Positions 8,861 through 17,890 of a DNA stretch of 64,000 nucleotides are shown in pieces (position 1 is the first letter of the stretch; each line of letters starts with the position of its first letter). Position numbers and translations under genes: made by a program. This DNA is from Fen-1258 sp964441505 (lineage in GTDB: Bacteria > Bacteroidota > Ignavibacteria > Ignavibacteriales > Melioribacteraceae), in the NCBI GenBank assembly GCA_964441505.1, contig CAYTUV010000010.1, forward strand, positions 1 through 64,000. The letters run 5' to 3'. A model generated the notes under the pieces. It did not search any database. It saw only the letters and a list, made by a program, of their open reading frames with translations, and was not told where the DNA came from.

Positions 8861-9577
8861 CTAGCTAAGCCAAATTCTGTGTTTTTTCAGTTCTCTGTCT
8901 GTTCTTCTGGCATCTGTTGTTAAAGATCCAAGAAAATCCCAGTATTTCTTACTATGGTTTTTAATCTTCGTATGCGCAAGTTCATGAAGAATCACATAGT
9001 CTATTAAATGATCTGGCAGGATCATCAAATGAATGCTAAGATTAATATTATTTTTACCTGAGCAGCTTCCCCACCGGCTTTTTATGTTTTTTATGAAAAG
9101 TTCTTTAAATGGAAGACTATGCTTATCTGAGAGATCGTTTAGTCTCTTAGGCAGGTATTCTTTAGCTTCTTCCCTGTATGCATTCTCAATTCCTTTTCTG
9201 ATTACCTTCTGAATCTCTGATGACTTCGGATCCATTCTGAAAGGATATTTAACAAGTATAAGTCCATTCCTAACGCGTGCAGAAATTTTGCCCTTCTTTG
9301 TTGCTTTTAATTCCAATCGATGATTTCTGGTTTGGAATGTAGAATTCTCATGAAAGACAGTATACGATTCTTCATAGCCTCTCATTTTATCAACATGCTT
9401 CTCTATCCATTTAATTTTAGAGTGAGCTAATTTTTCACCTTCATAGAATGAAACCCTTTCGGGAATGGTAATCCGAACACCAACGAACGGTTTAACAGTG
9501 ATGCTCATATACCGTGAGCGGGGACTTTTTCGCAGCAGTATTTCAGTACCGTTTACGTTTATAGTTTTAATCGACAT
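8861..9577 (-). CDS. YgjP-like metallopeptidase (DUF45)
   Basis: Zinc-metallopeptidase-fold protein of the YgjP/DUF45 family. The zinc motif HELAHTKIKNHSKKYW near residue 190 has HExxH plus a third His. The upstream segment KNIKSRWGSCSGKNNINLS is the other family hallmark. An in-frame opening reaches 9685, but I chose the ATG at 9577 because it has a GAAGAG ribosome site and gives the normal 238-residue protein, whereas the longer version would translate across a terminator hairpin at 9634-9657. Substrate is unknown; relatives are often linked to restriction systems, but none is seen here. Confidence 0.85.
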   Translation of the reverse strand: MSIKTINVNGTEILLRKSPRSRYMSITVKPFVGVRITIPERVSFYEGEKLAHSKIKWIEKHVDKMRGYEESYTVFHENSTFQTRNHRLELKATKKGKISARVRNGLILVKYPFRMDPKSSEIQKVIRKGIENAYREEAKEYLPKRLNDLSDKHSLPFKELFIKNIKSRWGSCSGKNNINLSIHLMILPDHLIDYVILHELAHTKIKNHSKKYWDFLGSLTTDARRTDRELKKHRIWLS

Positions 9578-9633
9578 CTCTTCATGAACTCTGAATTCTT
9601 TTGAAGACAAATGTAGACAAATAATAAAATAAA

Positions 9634-9657
9634 AAAGGGATGCTTTCACATCCCTTT
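9634..9657 (-). terminator. Rho-independent terminator downstream of pilin-like gene
   Basis: Perfect 9-bp stem (AAAGGGATG / CATCCCTTT) with a 6-nt loop. On the minus strand it runs into TTTATTTTATT. It lies about 130 nt after the pilin-like stop codon and before the YgjP-like start. Confidence 0.75.
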
Positions 9658-9786
9658 CTACTCCCGGCTGGATTTGGTGAATCAAATTTTGAGGAACTCT
9701 AATCTAACCTTCCATCTTAACTATATATCCTACTGAAGATCGCAAAACGTTTTACTTTATTATCACCCACCATTCAAAATAAAACG

Positions 9787-10179
9787 TCAATTATCGACTG
9801 TCGTTGAGGTAATGTCATTTGGACTGACCACCATTGTTACCTTTACTGGGGTAGCACCGTCATTACCTTTTTCTGTACCAACAGCAACAAGTGTTACTGA
9901 TTGAGCGGCTACTGTAGGTGTTACTGCAGCGCTCATATTTGCGGTTGGTGACAAGCTAGCTGGAACAGTCCAGTTAGTAAAGAATTGACCACCGCCACCT
10001 AGTGCAATTGGTTTTCTATAGTACTGCTGTGCCATTGCAGCAATGTTTGTTAAATCTGCAATAACTGCATCACGGTTTGACTGTGACGCGCTTGCTGTAA
10101 ATACGTTAATACCAACTACAACAGCGATACCTACAATGATAACGCCGAGAACGATTAGTAATAATTGTTGTTGACCCAT
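9787..10179 (-). CDS. Pilin-like protein with N-terminal hydrophobic helix
   Basis: A 130-residue protein. I chose the ATG at 10179 because AGGAGA stands 5 nt upstream and the product then begins MGQQQLLLIVLGVIIVGIAV, a short polar head followed by one long hydrophobic helix. After the helix comes FTASASQSNRDAVIADLTNI, which resembles the alpha-1 spine of type IV or Flp-like pilins and pseudopilins, then a small beta-rich C-terminal part. No Glu at position 5 or prepilin peptidase neighbour is seen, so the pilin label rests on architecture. The gene has its own terminator and the promoter must lie in the 10.2-10.7 kb gap. Confidence 0.55.
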   Translation of the reverse strand: MGQQQLLLIVLGVIIVGIAVVVGINVFTASASQSNRDAVIADLTNIAAMAQQYYRKPIALGGGGQFFTNWTVPASLSPTANMSAAVTPTVAAQSVTLVAVGTEKGNDGATPVKVTMVVSPNDITSTTVDN

Positions 10180-10687
10180 CTGCTTCTCCTTGAGATTGTT
10201 ATTTGTATTTATTAATACAACTATCAGACCAACAGAAATATGAAGGAGAATTTCTTTGCTACCAGATGCTGAATAAATAATTCTGCCAAATTTCACTTAA
10301 ATAAAAATATTTGTAATAAATCATCGGAGTGAAAAAAATCAGAACAAAGAAACAAGGTGAAAATGACATGTAAAAAAGAAATTCGAATGGCCAGATATGG
10401 TATTGTGTTTCTGGTCTTTTCATTATAAATGAAGAGCATACGTTATGCTAAGTGGGATACGATTTAATAACTGGAGATCAATTATTGCTCGAAAGTGCTA
10501 ATCTCCAAAGTAGTAACTAATTCAGGTCTGAGATTAGTATAGATAGACACTTGCATAAGAATCGATGACTTAAGAGCATCTTCTAACCTGGTTAATAATT
10601 GACATATAAAAACTTCGTGTGATAATAAATTCCAATTGACTACTTGAGATTACTTCATTAGTTTATTATATATATAACGAGGGTAGA
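10180..10687. other. Divergent intergenic region, no gene seen
   Basis: About 500 nt between the divergent pilin-like and FISUMP genes. It is AT-rich and has no supported reading frame. It contains a weak CCAGA/TCTGG hairpin near 10392-10420 and a GAGGG ribosome site before the plus-strand ATG. It should hold promoters for both genes, but I cannot place them. Confidence 0.5.
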
Positions 10688-11962
10688 ATGAAAAAATATT
10701 TGCTCTTACTTGCTTTGCTGTTTTTGCAGCCTCTCATTTTATACACACAAAAACTTGCCACAGTGTCTGGAAGATTAATTGATCAAAACGGAAACGGTCT
10801 ATCAAGCCTGCAACTTAAGCTTTACATCAGTCCTACAGTTTATAATACAACTTCAAATTCAGAAGGCGTTTTCGTTTTTGATAGTGTCACTGATCTTTTA
10901 GAAGAAAAACTCCCGATTGGATATGGTGTTACAAATAACTACCCTAATCCTTTTAATCCCCGTACAAGGATTGGAATAGCATTGCCTAATAGTGGTAGGG
11001 TTACGATAAATGTTTACAACTTACTAGGTCAAAGAATGGAAAAAGATATTGAAAAATATATGAACGCGGGCAATAGTTATATTGATTTAGAACTGGACGG
11101 ATTACCAACTGGTTTTTATCTTGCAAAAATAACGTTGGATGGTAAATATGTAGTTACGAAAAAACTTATGCTCATGTATGGTAGCCAGCACCTATCTCCG
11201 TTGACGGGAGGTTTTGTTAATTTCATTAATAAAAAAATACTGAAAAACAATTCGATACTTTATACGAAAATAGATAGCCTGGTAGTGACAGGTTTTTCTA
11301 TAATTAAAAAAGTATTTACGAATCTTCCTAATCTAACAAGTGATGCATTAAATTTAGGCGAACTGATGGTCGAAAGAATTTGTCCAGGTGTACCACAAAT
11401 AATTTATGCAGGAATAACCTACAATACAGTTTTGATAGGTAACCAATGCTGGCTAAAAGAAAATTTAAATCTCGGAATAATGATACTTGGCAACCAAAAC
11501 GCGAGCAACAACAGTTTTATCGAAAAGTATTGTTATAACAACGACTCCGTTAATTGTAATGCTTACGGGGGGCTGTACCAATGGAACGAAGCAATGCGAT
11601 ATGTCACAACACCCGGTGCACCAGGGATCTGTCCTACAGGATGGCATATACCAACAAGAGTAGAATTCGAAACATTAGCAAATAGGGTCAACAATAGTGG
11701 TAATGCACTGAAGTCTATAGGGCAAGGAATTGGAGGAGGCTCCGGGACAAACACAAGCGGCTTTTCAGCTTTACTGTCAGGTTATCGTGGCAACGATAGT
11801 AATTTCTCCTATTTTGGTAACCACACTCGCATTTGGGGTTCTACAGAAGATGGTTCAACGGGTGCGAACTTCATCCACTTGTACTACAATTTAAGCAATA
11901 TAGGTTTCGGAGTTGGTGGCGACAAGGATTTCGGTTACAGTGTTCGTTGCTTAAAGGATTGA
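10688..11962 (+). CDS. Secreted FISUMP-domain protein with internal T9SS-type tail
   Basis: A 424-residue exported protein. Residues 1-20 are a signal peptide (MKKYLLLLALLFLQPLIL). About 24-70 resembles a carboxypeptidase-regulatory beta domain. About 78-160 has the T9SS sorting-tail pattern (NNYPNPFNPRT, INVYNLLGQR, YLAKITLDGKYVVTKKLML). About 230-424 is a FISUMP domain (Fibrobacter paralogous domain): YAGITYNTVLIGNQCWLKEN, GGLYQWNEAM, GICPTGWHIPT, and a C-terminal FGYSVRCLKD. Sorting tails are normally C-terminal, so the internal position is odd and may reflect domain shuffling. A GAGGG site precedes the ATG. Function is probably cell-surface, details unknown. Confidence 0.8.
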   Translation: MKKYLLLLALLFLQPLILYTQKLATVSGRLIDQNGNGLSSLQLKLYISPTVYNTTSNSEGVFVFDSVTDLLEEKLPIGYGVTNNYPNPFNPRTRIGIALPNSGRVTINVYNLLGQRMEKDIEKYMNAGNSYIDLELDGLPTGFYLAKITLDGKYVVTKKLMLMYGSQHLSPLTGGFVNFINKKILKNNSILYTKIDSLVVTGFSIIKKVFTNLPNLTSDALNLGELMVERICPGVPQIIYAGITYNTVLIGNQCWLKENLNLGIMILGNQNASNNSFIEKYCYNNDSVNCNAYGGLYQWNEAMRYVTTPGAPGICPTGWHIPTRVEFETLANRVNNSGNALKSIGQGIGGGSGTNTSGFSALLSGYRGNDSNFSYFGNHTRIWGSTEDGSTGANFIHLYYNLSNIGFGVGGDKDFGYSVRCLKD

Positions 11963-12100
11963 TAAAAAGATGCTTCCTTTTGAACAAAATAATAATCACT
12001 CTTAACTTAATAAAACTCTATGCAGTTTTCTTTTTGCCAATTTTGAAATGGTTGGATAATCGAATTACGGAAAAATATTTTCTCTCGATGCTTGAATTAA

Positions 12101-12220
12101 ATGAGCAATCACTTGGCTTTGTTCAAAATAAATGACTTTTTCAGTGACGACTACGTAGATGGAGAAGATCTGTCCGAATTATTTTATTGGGCACTTTCGT
12201 TGCGAAGGGGAATGATATAG
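12101..12220 (+). CDS. Possible 39-residue ORF, likely a gene remnant
   Basis: An ATG-to-stop frame with the product MSNHLALFKINDFFSDDYVD and onward, ending ALSLRRGMI. The composition looks protein-like, but there is no ribosome site and I recognise no family. It lies in the 290-nt gap after the FISUMP gene. I list it as a possible fragment of a lost gene. Confidence 0.15.
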   Translation: MSNHLALFKINDFFSDDYVDGEDLSELFYWALSLRRGMI

Positions 12221-12256
12221 ATCAGGTACAGAGATTAAATAAATCAGAGTAGTGGA

Positions 12257-12817
12257 TTATCGAAGATGCAGCTTAAAATTCCTGGTGTTTATATTTACAA
12301 AGAAAAACGAAATTCCGAATAAGATCTGAATGGAATAGCCCATGCTAAAACTTATAGCCCCTTGTTCAAAACTCAATGCAAGCGCAAGAACTTTAAATAG
12401 GTTTATCACATTGTAAAATATCAATAAACTCAAAAAAATATTTATTTCGTTCTTCTTGATGTATTTATATAATTCTAAAGAGAGCGTAAGAATTATCAAA
12501 ATGAACACTATACTCGCACAATAGTATAATTGCATCCTTTCATGAAAGAACAATAAGATCAGAATTGTGGAAAGCACCCCTAATACCAAACTATTAATTC
12601 TATTTCTTTGCTGTAATAAAAAACCTAATTGAATAACAATGGAAAGCAAAGAATAGTATGTTGTGTGGAATTTAACTAAAGTGTATAATACCATACCAAC
12701 TGGATCGGACAAAGCTAATACTAAAAAATATCCAAAATAAGGGGTGTACTTTTGTTTAAAAAGTGGCAGAATCCATATTAAACAGGAAATATAAAAGACT
12801 ATGTAATGAATATTCAT
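12257..12817 (-). CDS. Six-helix membrane protein, unknown
   Basis: A 186-residue hydrophobic protein with about six predicted membrane segments separated by short charged loops such as RNRIN and KYIKKNE. I do not recognise a family or catalytic residues. It lies 31 nt downstream of a small exported protein gene of the same orientation, and both sit downstream of a two-component system, so the four could share regulation. This is inferred from position only. Confidence 0.6.
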   Translation of the reverse strand: MNIHYIVFYISCLIWILPLFKQKYTPYFGYFLVLALSDPVGMVLYTLVKFHTTYYSLLSIVIQLGFLLQQRNRINSLVLGVLSTILILLFFHERMQLYYCASIVFILIILTLSLELYKYIKKNEINIFLSLLIFYNVINLFKVLALALSFEQGAISFSMGYSIQILFGISFFFVNINTRNFKLHLR

Positions 12818-12848
12818 TTTCTAATTGATAATTATATCGAGTTCAATT

Positions 12849-13286
12849 CTAATCACAAAATGGAGGGCATGGTAGTCCATTTTCTAGAGTTACATCACCT
12901 GTCGTTAAAGTAAAAACACTTTCTCGTCTTTCAACGTTAACAATTCCTAATGTGCTAAAATATAGTAAATCTTTCACGATCGACTTATTAAACTTATAAA
13001 ATACATCGGTTGGATTTATATTCACAGCTCCATCAGAGATCAACTGGCCGCTATCAACTTTAATAGCAATTCTTCCATCCTTTATTAAAAACATTACATA
13101 TTGATTTGTTTGGCTGAGTACATTAGTTAAATCAGTGACAGTTATACTTTTTGATTCTATAACCGGTCCAAATAAAGTATTAGCTTCATTCTTTGAAAAT
13201 ATTTTTCCTATGGTTTGTCCCGACAAATTCAAGGTAGATAAAAAAACAATAATAAAGCTTACTAATAACTGTAATTTCGATTTCAT
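12849..13286 (-). CDS. Small exported protein, unknown
   Basis: A 145-residue protein with a clear signal peptide (MKSKLQLLVSFIIVFLSTLN, cleavage probably after SGQ). The mature part is beta-rich and ends CPPFCD, two cysteines that could form a disulfide. The AAGGAGG site directly before ATG is strong and nearly identical to that of the large T9SS protein starting at 23196. No family recognised. It lies between the two-component operon and the six-helix membrane protein. Confidence 0.65.
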   Translation of the reverse strand: MKSKLQLLVSFIIVFLSTLNLSGQTIGKIFSKNEANTLFGPVIESKSITVTDLTNVLSQTNQYVMFLIKDGRIAIKVDSGQLISDGAVNINPTDVFYKFNKSIVKDLLYFSTLGIVNVERRESVFTLTTGDVTLENGLPCPPFCD

Positions 13287-13444
13287 ATTTCCTCCTTAAT
13301 AATTATTTATCACTTTTAAAATAACCGGTTTAGACTTTAAATAGCACAGTAATGCTACTGTAATCGAATACTTAGAAATGGGACAAAAAAAGAAGATTTT
13401 AGATTTACGATACCGTAACGTTACGTAGTCTTGTGCTATTTCTT

Positions 13445-14104
13445 TCAATTATGTGATGATTCAGAGTAATGAATGGCATATTTGATTAACATAGGTAATG
13501 ATTTGATATTAAGTTTACTCATAATAGAGGACCGGAATGTATCAACTGTTCTTTTCCCCATTTTAAGATTGGATGCTATCTCTTCACTCGATATACCTTT
13601 GGCAATTTCTAATAGGATTTCATGCTCTCTAATAGTAAGAGATGTATTGGCATTTTTCCTCCGATTTACTATTTCTTTACTTCTATGCAGAATATGTTCT
13701 AGCTCCTCTACATTCTTTCCGAAATAATATGTCCCACCATTAAAGACACTTCTAATAGCATAGACAAATTCATCTTTGATAATTTCTTTGGAGAGTAATC
13801 CTTTTCCCCCTATAGAATCAATTTTATAAATGTAGTCTTCACCGGTATACATTGACAAAAATAATATTTTAGCCTCAGGGTGCTTTTGAATTATTTGTTT
13901 TGCCGCCACAATACCTGACACGATTGGCATTTCAATATCTGTTAGAACTATATCTGGTTTAACCTTTTCATATTTTTGGATTAACTCTCCTCCATTTTCA
14001 ACTTCTGCAACAACTATAATATCATCGTAACTTTTTAATATATCAACGAGGCCTTGCCTCAGTATAGTGTGATCGTCTGCTAATAGTACTCTGATTTTTC
14101 CCAT
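13445..14104 (-). CDS. NarL/LuxR-family response regulator
   Basis: A 219-residue DNA-binding regulator. The receiver domain (1-120) has the acidic pocket LLADDH, the phosphoacceptor Asp in DIVLTDIEMPIVSG, and the conserved Lys in GLLSKE. The C-terminal LuxR-type helix-turn-helix (about 145-210) reads LTIREHEILLEIAKGISSEE followed by KMGKRTVDTFRSSIMSKLNI. It begins one nucleotide after the partner kinase stop codon, so the pair is an operon. Targets are unknown; the nearby exported and membrane protein genes are candidates. Confidence 0.92.
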   Translation of the reverse strand: MGKIRVLLADDHTILRQGLVDILKSYDDIIVVAEVENGGELIQKYEKVKPDIVLTDIEMPIVSGIVAAKQIIQKHPEAKILFLSMYTGEDYIYKIDSIGGKGLLSKEIIKDEFVYAIRSVFNGGTYYFGKNVEELEHILHRSKEIVNRRKNANTSLTIREHEILLEIAKGISSEEIASNLKMGKRTVDTFRSSIMSKLNIKSLPMLIKYAIHYSESSHN

Positions 14105-14105
14105 T

Positions 14106-15242
14106 TCATTGACCTATAGGCAATTTAATATTAAGCATTGTTGGGTACTTTTTATTTGATAGTATTTCAAACTCACCGCCAAAATTACGTACTCTTTCTC
14201 TCATCCTGAACAATCCGATTCCACTGTCATCTGATAGAACTCTATTTTCATAATCTACAGAAATACCAACCCCATTATCAGCTATTTTAAGATCAATTAA
14301 CGTATCGTCAAAAGATAATGTAACTAAAAACGCCTTGGCTTTAGAGTGTTTCACTATATTACTTAATCCCTCTTGAACACAATTTAAAACGATATGTTTT
14401 ACAGATTCAGTAAGATTAATCTCGAAATCATCTTCATGATTAATTGTTTCGAGTTTCCCATCTATTTTTGAAGCTTCTGAAATATCATTTACAATTTTCT
14501 GCAAGGTGTACACAAGACCCAAATTTTTAACATTCAAGGGGGCAAGTTGATGAGAGATTTCTCTCATTCTTTTTGAGATATAGTCTAAATCTGATTGAAT
14601 ATCCTCTATTTTATATTTATCCAATTGCATTAACTTTAACCTTAGAACTATCATACACTGGCCAAGGTCATCATGAAGTTCCGAGGCAAGTGTTTTCTTC
14701 AGTTCTTCAGATTGCCGATCAAGTAGGTTTGTAAGAGTGCGTAGATTGCTTTTATAAAGCTCCAATTGATTTTCGTGTTGCTTCCTTGCGGTTATATCAT
14801 GCAGATAGATATTAGTAATCCCAAGTTTTTCCACTTTACGAAGGTAGATGTTGAAATACCGATCTTGAATTTGTTGTGTCCATGTTTCGGGTAATAAGTT
14901 AATATTTTGAAAATCCCCTGGAAGAAACTCACTGATATTTAAATTTTCCAATTTACTTTTTGAGAATAATCCCCTCGCTGCTTCATTGCTCTGAAGTAAT
15001 TCCCCTTTTTCATTAATTCTTAAAAGCGGATCAGGGTCTAACTCTGCGAATAGTGCCATTAGTTCTGCTTTTTCAAGAAGATATCGTTGATTCTCAGCTA
15101 CAAATTTTTGCTGTAGTGGATATACAATTTTTATATATATAACGACAATCAAGAGAATAATAATGACAGATAAAATGAAGGCAAAAAATAACGGATTGTT
15201 GAAAGTGAGAAATTGCTCTTTATATACTTCGAGACTATTCAT
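14106..15242 (-). CDS. NarX/DegS-type sensor histidine kinase
   Basis: A 378-residue membrane sensor kinase. One transmembrane helix lies at about 17-40 and is followed by a short coiled region. A PAS domain spans about 60-155 (LDPDPLLRINEKGELLQSNE). The HisKA_3 dimerisation domain carries the phosphorylated His in ASELHDDLGQCMIVLRLKL near residue 192. The ATPase domain has the N box ..EGLSNIVKHSKA, DNGVGI and SGIGLFRMRERV. The family pairs with NarL-type regulators, as it does here with the adjoining gene. There is almost no periplasmic domain, so the signal is probably sensed in the membrane or cytoplasm. Confidence 0.92.
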   Translation of the reverse strand: MNSLEVYKEQFLTFNNPLFFAFILSVIIILLIVVIYIKIVYPLQQKFVAENQRYLLEKAELMALFAELDPDPLLRINEKGELLQSNEAARGLFSKSKLENLNISEFLPGDFQNINLLPETWTQQIQDRYFNIYLRKVEKLGITNIYLHDITARKQHENQLELYKSNLRTLTNLLDRQSEELKKTLASELHDDLGQCMIVLRLKLMQLDKYKIEDIQSDLDYISKRMREISHQLAPLNVKNLGLVYTLQKIVNDISEASKIDGKLETINHEDDFEINLTESVKHIVLNCVQEGLSNIVKHSKAKAFLVTLSFDDTLIDLKIADNGVGISVDYENRVLSDDSGIGLFRMRERVRNFGGEFEILSNKKYPTMLNIKLPIGQ

Positions 15243-15345
15243 TATTTTATTTTTTTGTACTGTTAATAATATCTATTGATTAATATTTAAATATAGCAAG
15301 ATTACAAGTAGTTTGTTGAAAGATAAATCAATTTACCCGCTATTC

Positions 15346-15777
15346 TTATCTATTTATAAATTTTTTAGCAAAATTAACTAATTCCGGAATTGAATCCTTC
15401 AAGCCGTAAACTTTAATTGAATCAATGAATGATGTATTTGAGTTATCACATACTATTGTGTTTTCATTTTTATAATACAAAGCTATTACAAACGACTCCT
15501 TTTGAGTTCTGAAATAATGGTAATCGGCATTTTTGACTAGGTTAGAAAACCCTTTTGCAGAAGGAGCTTCATTCTTTGTTATAAATGAAAGATAATAGTC
15601 ATAAGTAAGATTTGACAAATCCTCACTGAAAGACTCTAAATACAAATCCCCAGCTACGCGATTGTTTTCAGAGGCTAAATCACTAAGAAAATCTTGGTTT
15701 AGTCTGCTATCAATTTCTTTAGAACCGACACAACCAGAAATGAGAATTACAACTACGAATCCAATTATTCTTTTCAT
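15346..15777 (-). CDS. Putative lipoprotein, unknown
   Basis: A 143-residue protein starting MKRIIGFVVVILISGCVGSK, a lipoprotein signal with the lipobox ISGC. I chose the ATG at 15777 over the in-frame ATG at 15789 because a GGAG site stands 8 nt before it and because it overlaps the upstream stop codon as ATGA, a typical translational coupling. The mature protein (about 125 residues) is mixed alpha/beta and I recognise no family. Coupling suggests it works with the zinc phospholipase C-like protein. Confidence 0.65.
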   Translation of the reverse strand: MKRIIGFVVVILISGCVGSKEIDSRLNQDFLSDLASENNRVAGDLYLESFSEDLSNLTYDYYLSFITKNEAPSAKGFSNLVKNADYHYFRTQKESFVIALYYKNENTIVCDNSNTSFIDSIKVYGLKDSIPELVNFAKKFINR

Positions 15778-16763
15778 GCTACACTCCATAATATGGGTGT
15801 TAGATCTAAATTATTGTGATAAGCCAAATCTCTTCCCGTATCTAAATCAATAGGTGGAATGTCTCTTTCTGTAAGTTCTCCTTGATTATTATAAACGTAT
15901 TCATAACACTTATTGGCTAGCGGAATAAAAGTATTATAAAATTGTGGTAGACAATCATCAAAAAAATGTATTCGCGGTCTTCGAAGAAAATTATAAGCTC
16001 GATCCTTGGGTTTCTCTAGAATCAATAAATCTCTTTGTTTAGCTAATAAATCGTTATAGTCAGAAAAAAGGAAATTGTTAATGAATCCAACAATTCTGTA
16101 AATCTTGGGATGTTCGCCTTCTGCAACTCCGAACATTGTATGAAGTCCCTTAATCCATCCACGTATTACTGCAGGTGTATAATCTAAGTGATAGACTTCC
16201 AGTATTAGCTTACTGAATAATTCTAAAACCTTGTCAACTTCGGGATAGAAATTTCTATCAAAATTGATTAATTCGTCATGGATATTTGAGTAATTGAGAT
16301 TAATAGGTCCATTACTTCTCATCGTTAGATGATAAAACAACAAAACATCAAGCTGCATTTCTAAGACTCTGTGAGCGGTCTGGTTTTCATGATAATTCCC
16401 GACTTTGTCTCTGACGAAAGGATGGATGATTCCATCGGCAATTATATGAGATGCAAATCCCAGGAAAAAGGAAAACATGAAATTTTTCTCTCTATCAGAT
16501 AGCTCAACTGATTTTTCCTTTATTTCCCGGAAGGCCATTAATATTAGCATATTTGTCTTTTCGTAATGAAACTTATTGGCAAGATCACTTTGGGTTTTAA
16601 AGAATAAATCACTATCAGCTATACTCGCATATGGAAGATCTGGTCCAACTGCTCCAGCTTGTAAAAAATCTCTACCCGATTGTAATACTTTTTTCAGTCT
16701 ACTGTTGGGTAATATGTTTTGTAAATTTTTCATCAATAAAATATGAGCTATTCCACTTGCCAT
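15774..16763 (-). CDS. Zinc-dependent phospholipase C-like protein
   Basis: A 329-residue protein matching the bacterial zinc-dependent phospholipase C / S1-P1 nuclease-like family. It begins MASGIAHILLMKNL, followed by GAVGPDLPYASIADSD and FASHIIADGIIHPFVRDKVG, then HRVLEMQLDVLL. The scattered His and Asp residues are the expected zinc ligands. There is no signal peptide, so it is probably cytoplasmic, unlike secreted phospholipases. Its stop codon overlaps the start of the lipoprotein gene. Confidence 0.75.
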   Translation of the reverse strand: MASGIAHILLMKNLQNILPNSRLKKVLQSGRDFLQAGAVGPDLPYASIADSDLFFKTQSDLANKFHYEKTNMLILMAFREIKEKSVELSDREKNFMFSFFLGFASHIIADGIIHPFVRDKVGNYHENQTAHRVLEMQLDVLLFYHLTMRSNGPINLNYSNIHDELINFDRNFYPEVDKVLELFSKLILEVYHLDYTPAVIRGWIKGLHTMFGVAEGEHPKIYRIVGFINNFLFSDYNDLLAKQRDLLILEKPKDRAYNFLRRPRIHFFDDCLPQFYNTFIPLANKCYEYVYNNQGELTERDIPPIDLDTGRDLAYHNNLDLTPILWSVA

Positions 16764-16865
16764 GTTTATCCTCTTAAGTAATCACATTGTTTTACACTTT
16801 TATAGTCATTTTATTTACAGTCGGACATTGATTATGAAAATCATAGCTTAAAAACTTATTCGAAC

Positions 16866-17593
16866 CTATTTAGCTTTTTCGGTAAGTAATTTATAAATCC
16901 AATTACTAAGCTTATAAGTAAACAGACCTAACACAACTCCACCATAAAAATCATTAATAGAGATATTAATCGGTAATGAGAGGTCCTTCATCCGAAACAT
17001 TAAAAGTAAAATGACATACGCACTAATACCACCTTTCAAAAAAATCACAACGGAATTGAAAAGTATTTCTTTAATTCTTTGATTAGTACTTTTTTGCTTG
17101 TAATTATAAAAACCAAGCATAACAGTTAACAATAAAGAACCTAAAAAAACAACTACCACTATTGATGAAAAGTTTGGTTCAAGATGGATTTTGTAATCCT
17201 TTGCATTTTTTGTTCTCTCTTCACTTCTCACCAAATGTCCTCTGTCATAACCCGAACCAGTATAATCCGAATGAGAGACACGATAGAAATCTGTTGGTAA
17301 AGAATTATCAGTTAAAAATCGCCCGTTGTACCTTCCTGCTTTTCCATACCATTTAGCATTCAACCCCCAACTAACCCAATTAGCTACACTGCGAGTATAA
17401 TTGTAGCTTAGCACATATTGTGACCTGTAGATTAAGAAATCATCACTCGAGTCAGAATCCTTTGGAAGCCCGAGGGAAACATTAATATTTTTGGTTTTAT
17501 TTGTTTTGGAAAAAAAATGGCAAGAGAAAAAATCAGGAGAATAAGAAGGAAGCAATAAAAGTATTTGTAAGTTTGTTTCCGTAAATAATTCAT
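16866..17593 (-). pseudogene. Frameshifted, truncated NUC1 (DNA/RNA non-specific) endonuclease fused to a membrane segment
   Basis: From the ATG at 17593 (AGAGG site upstream) a signal/anchor is read: MNYLRKQTYKYFYCFLLILL. A run of eight T at 17510-17517 (minus strand) shifts the frame; adding one T would continue it into the NUC1 body. The body reads NVSLGLPKDSD, YVLSYNYTRSVANWVSW, then TGSGYDRGHLVRSEERTKN, with the catalytic DRGH. Normal enzymes then need a downstream Asn and Glu half. Here the frame instead passes into AKDYKIHLEPNFSS and a segment with about three membrane helices. It is either decayed, phase-variable at the T tract, or affected by a base-call error; the missing second half argues for decay. 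Confidence 0.7.
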
Positions 17594-17625
17594 AGCTTAC
17601 CTCTTATCATTTATTACTCCCCGAG

Positions 17626-17823
17626 TTAATACTGTTCGGATAATATATTAGAAAAATATCCCCCCATTTTGGAATTAAATTTACAGGCAAAACGATTTAA
17701 GCGCATCAGTAGTGTTACTAAAAAATTAATTGCGTAATAATTAGATCGTACATACGCAAATGCTCTGTGAAAAGTCGTTGAGAGTGACAAAATACGTTTG
17801 ATAGAGCAATCAGATTGCTTCAT
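17626..17823 (-). pseudogene. Remnant of tyrosine recombinase core-binding region (copy A)
   Basis: A 65-residue open frame (IKRILSLSTTFHRAFAYVRS, later KMGGYFSNILSEQY). It resembles the end of an integrase SAM-like core-binding domain and the link to the catalytic domain. The DNA is homologous, at clear but imperfect identity, to the region just after the integrase fragment at 23.5-23.7 kb; the best shared stretch is TAGTAA followed by CTACTGATGCGCTT. No catalytic domain follows. Homology between the two copies is seen in the sequence; the integrase identity of this copy is inferred. Confidence 0.5.
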
Positions 17824-17847
17824 TTATAATGAGACCTCACTGGAAAA

Positions 17848-17875
17848 GGCAGCCCGTGTTGAGCGGCTTGTATAC
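17848..17875 (-). other. Half attC-like site
   Basis: Contains CCGTGTTGAGCGGCTTGT (plus strand), 18 bases identical to the left arm of the fuller attC-like site at 18531-18717. Read on the minus strand it is ACAAGCCGCTCAACACGG, resembling the R''-L'' side of an integron attC. No matching R' arm is found; beyond it lies the integrase remnant A, so the site may have been cut by a rearrangement. Confidence 0.4.
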
Positions 17876-17890
17876 CACACATATAAATAT

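Noticed and set aside
9655..9700. Possible tRNA 3' half (AAATCCAGCCGGGAGTA on the minus strand)
   Set aside because: No acceptor partner, D-arm or anticodon arm can be paired upstream.
11833..12135. Plus-strand 100-codon open frame overlapping the FISUMP gene end
   Set aside because: It overlaps the conserved FISUMP C-terminus in another frame and its own sequence shows no family features.
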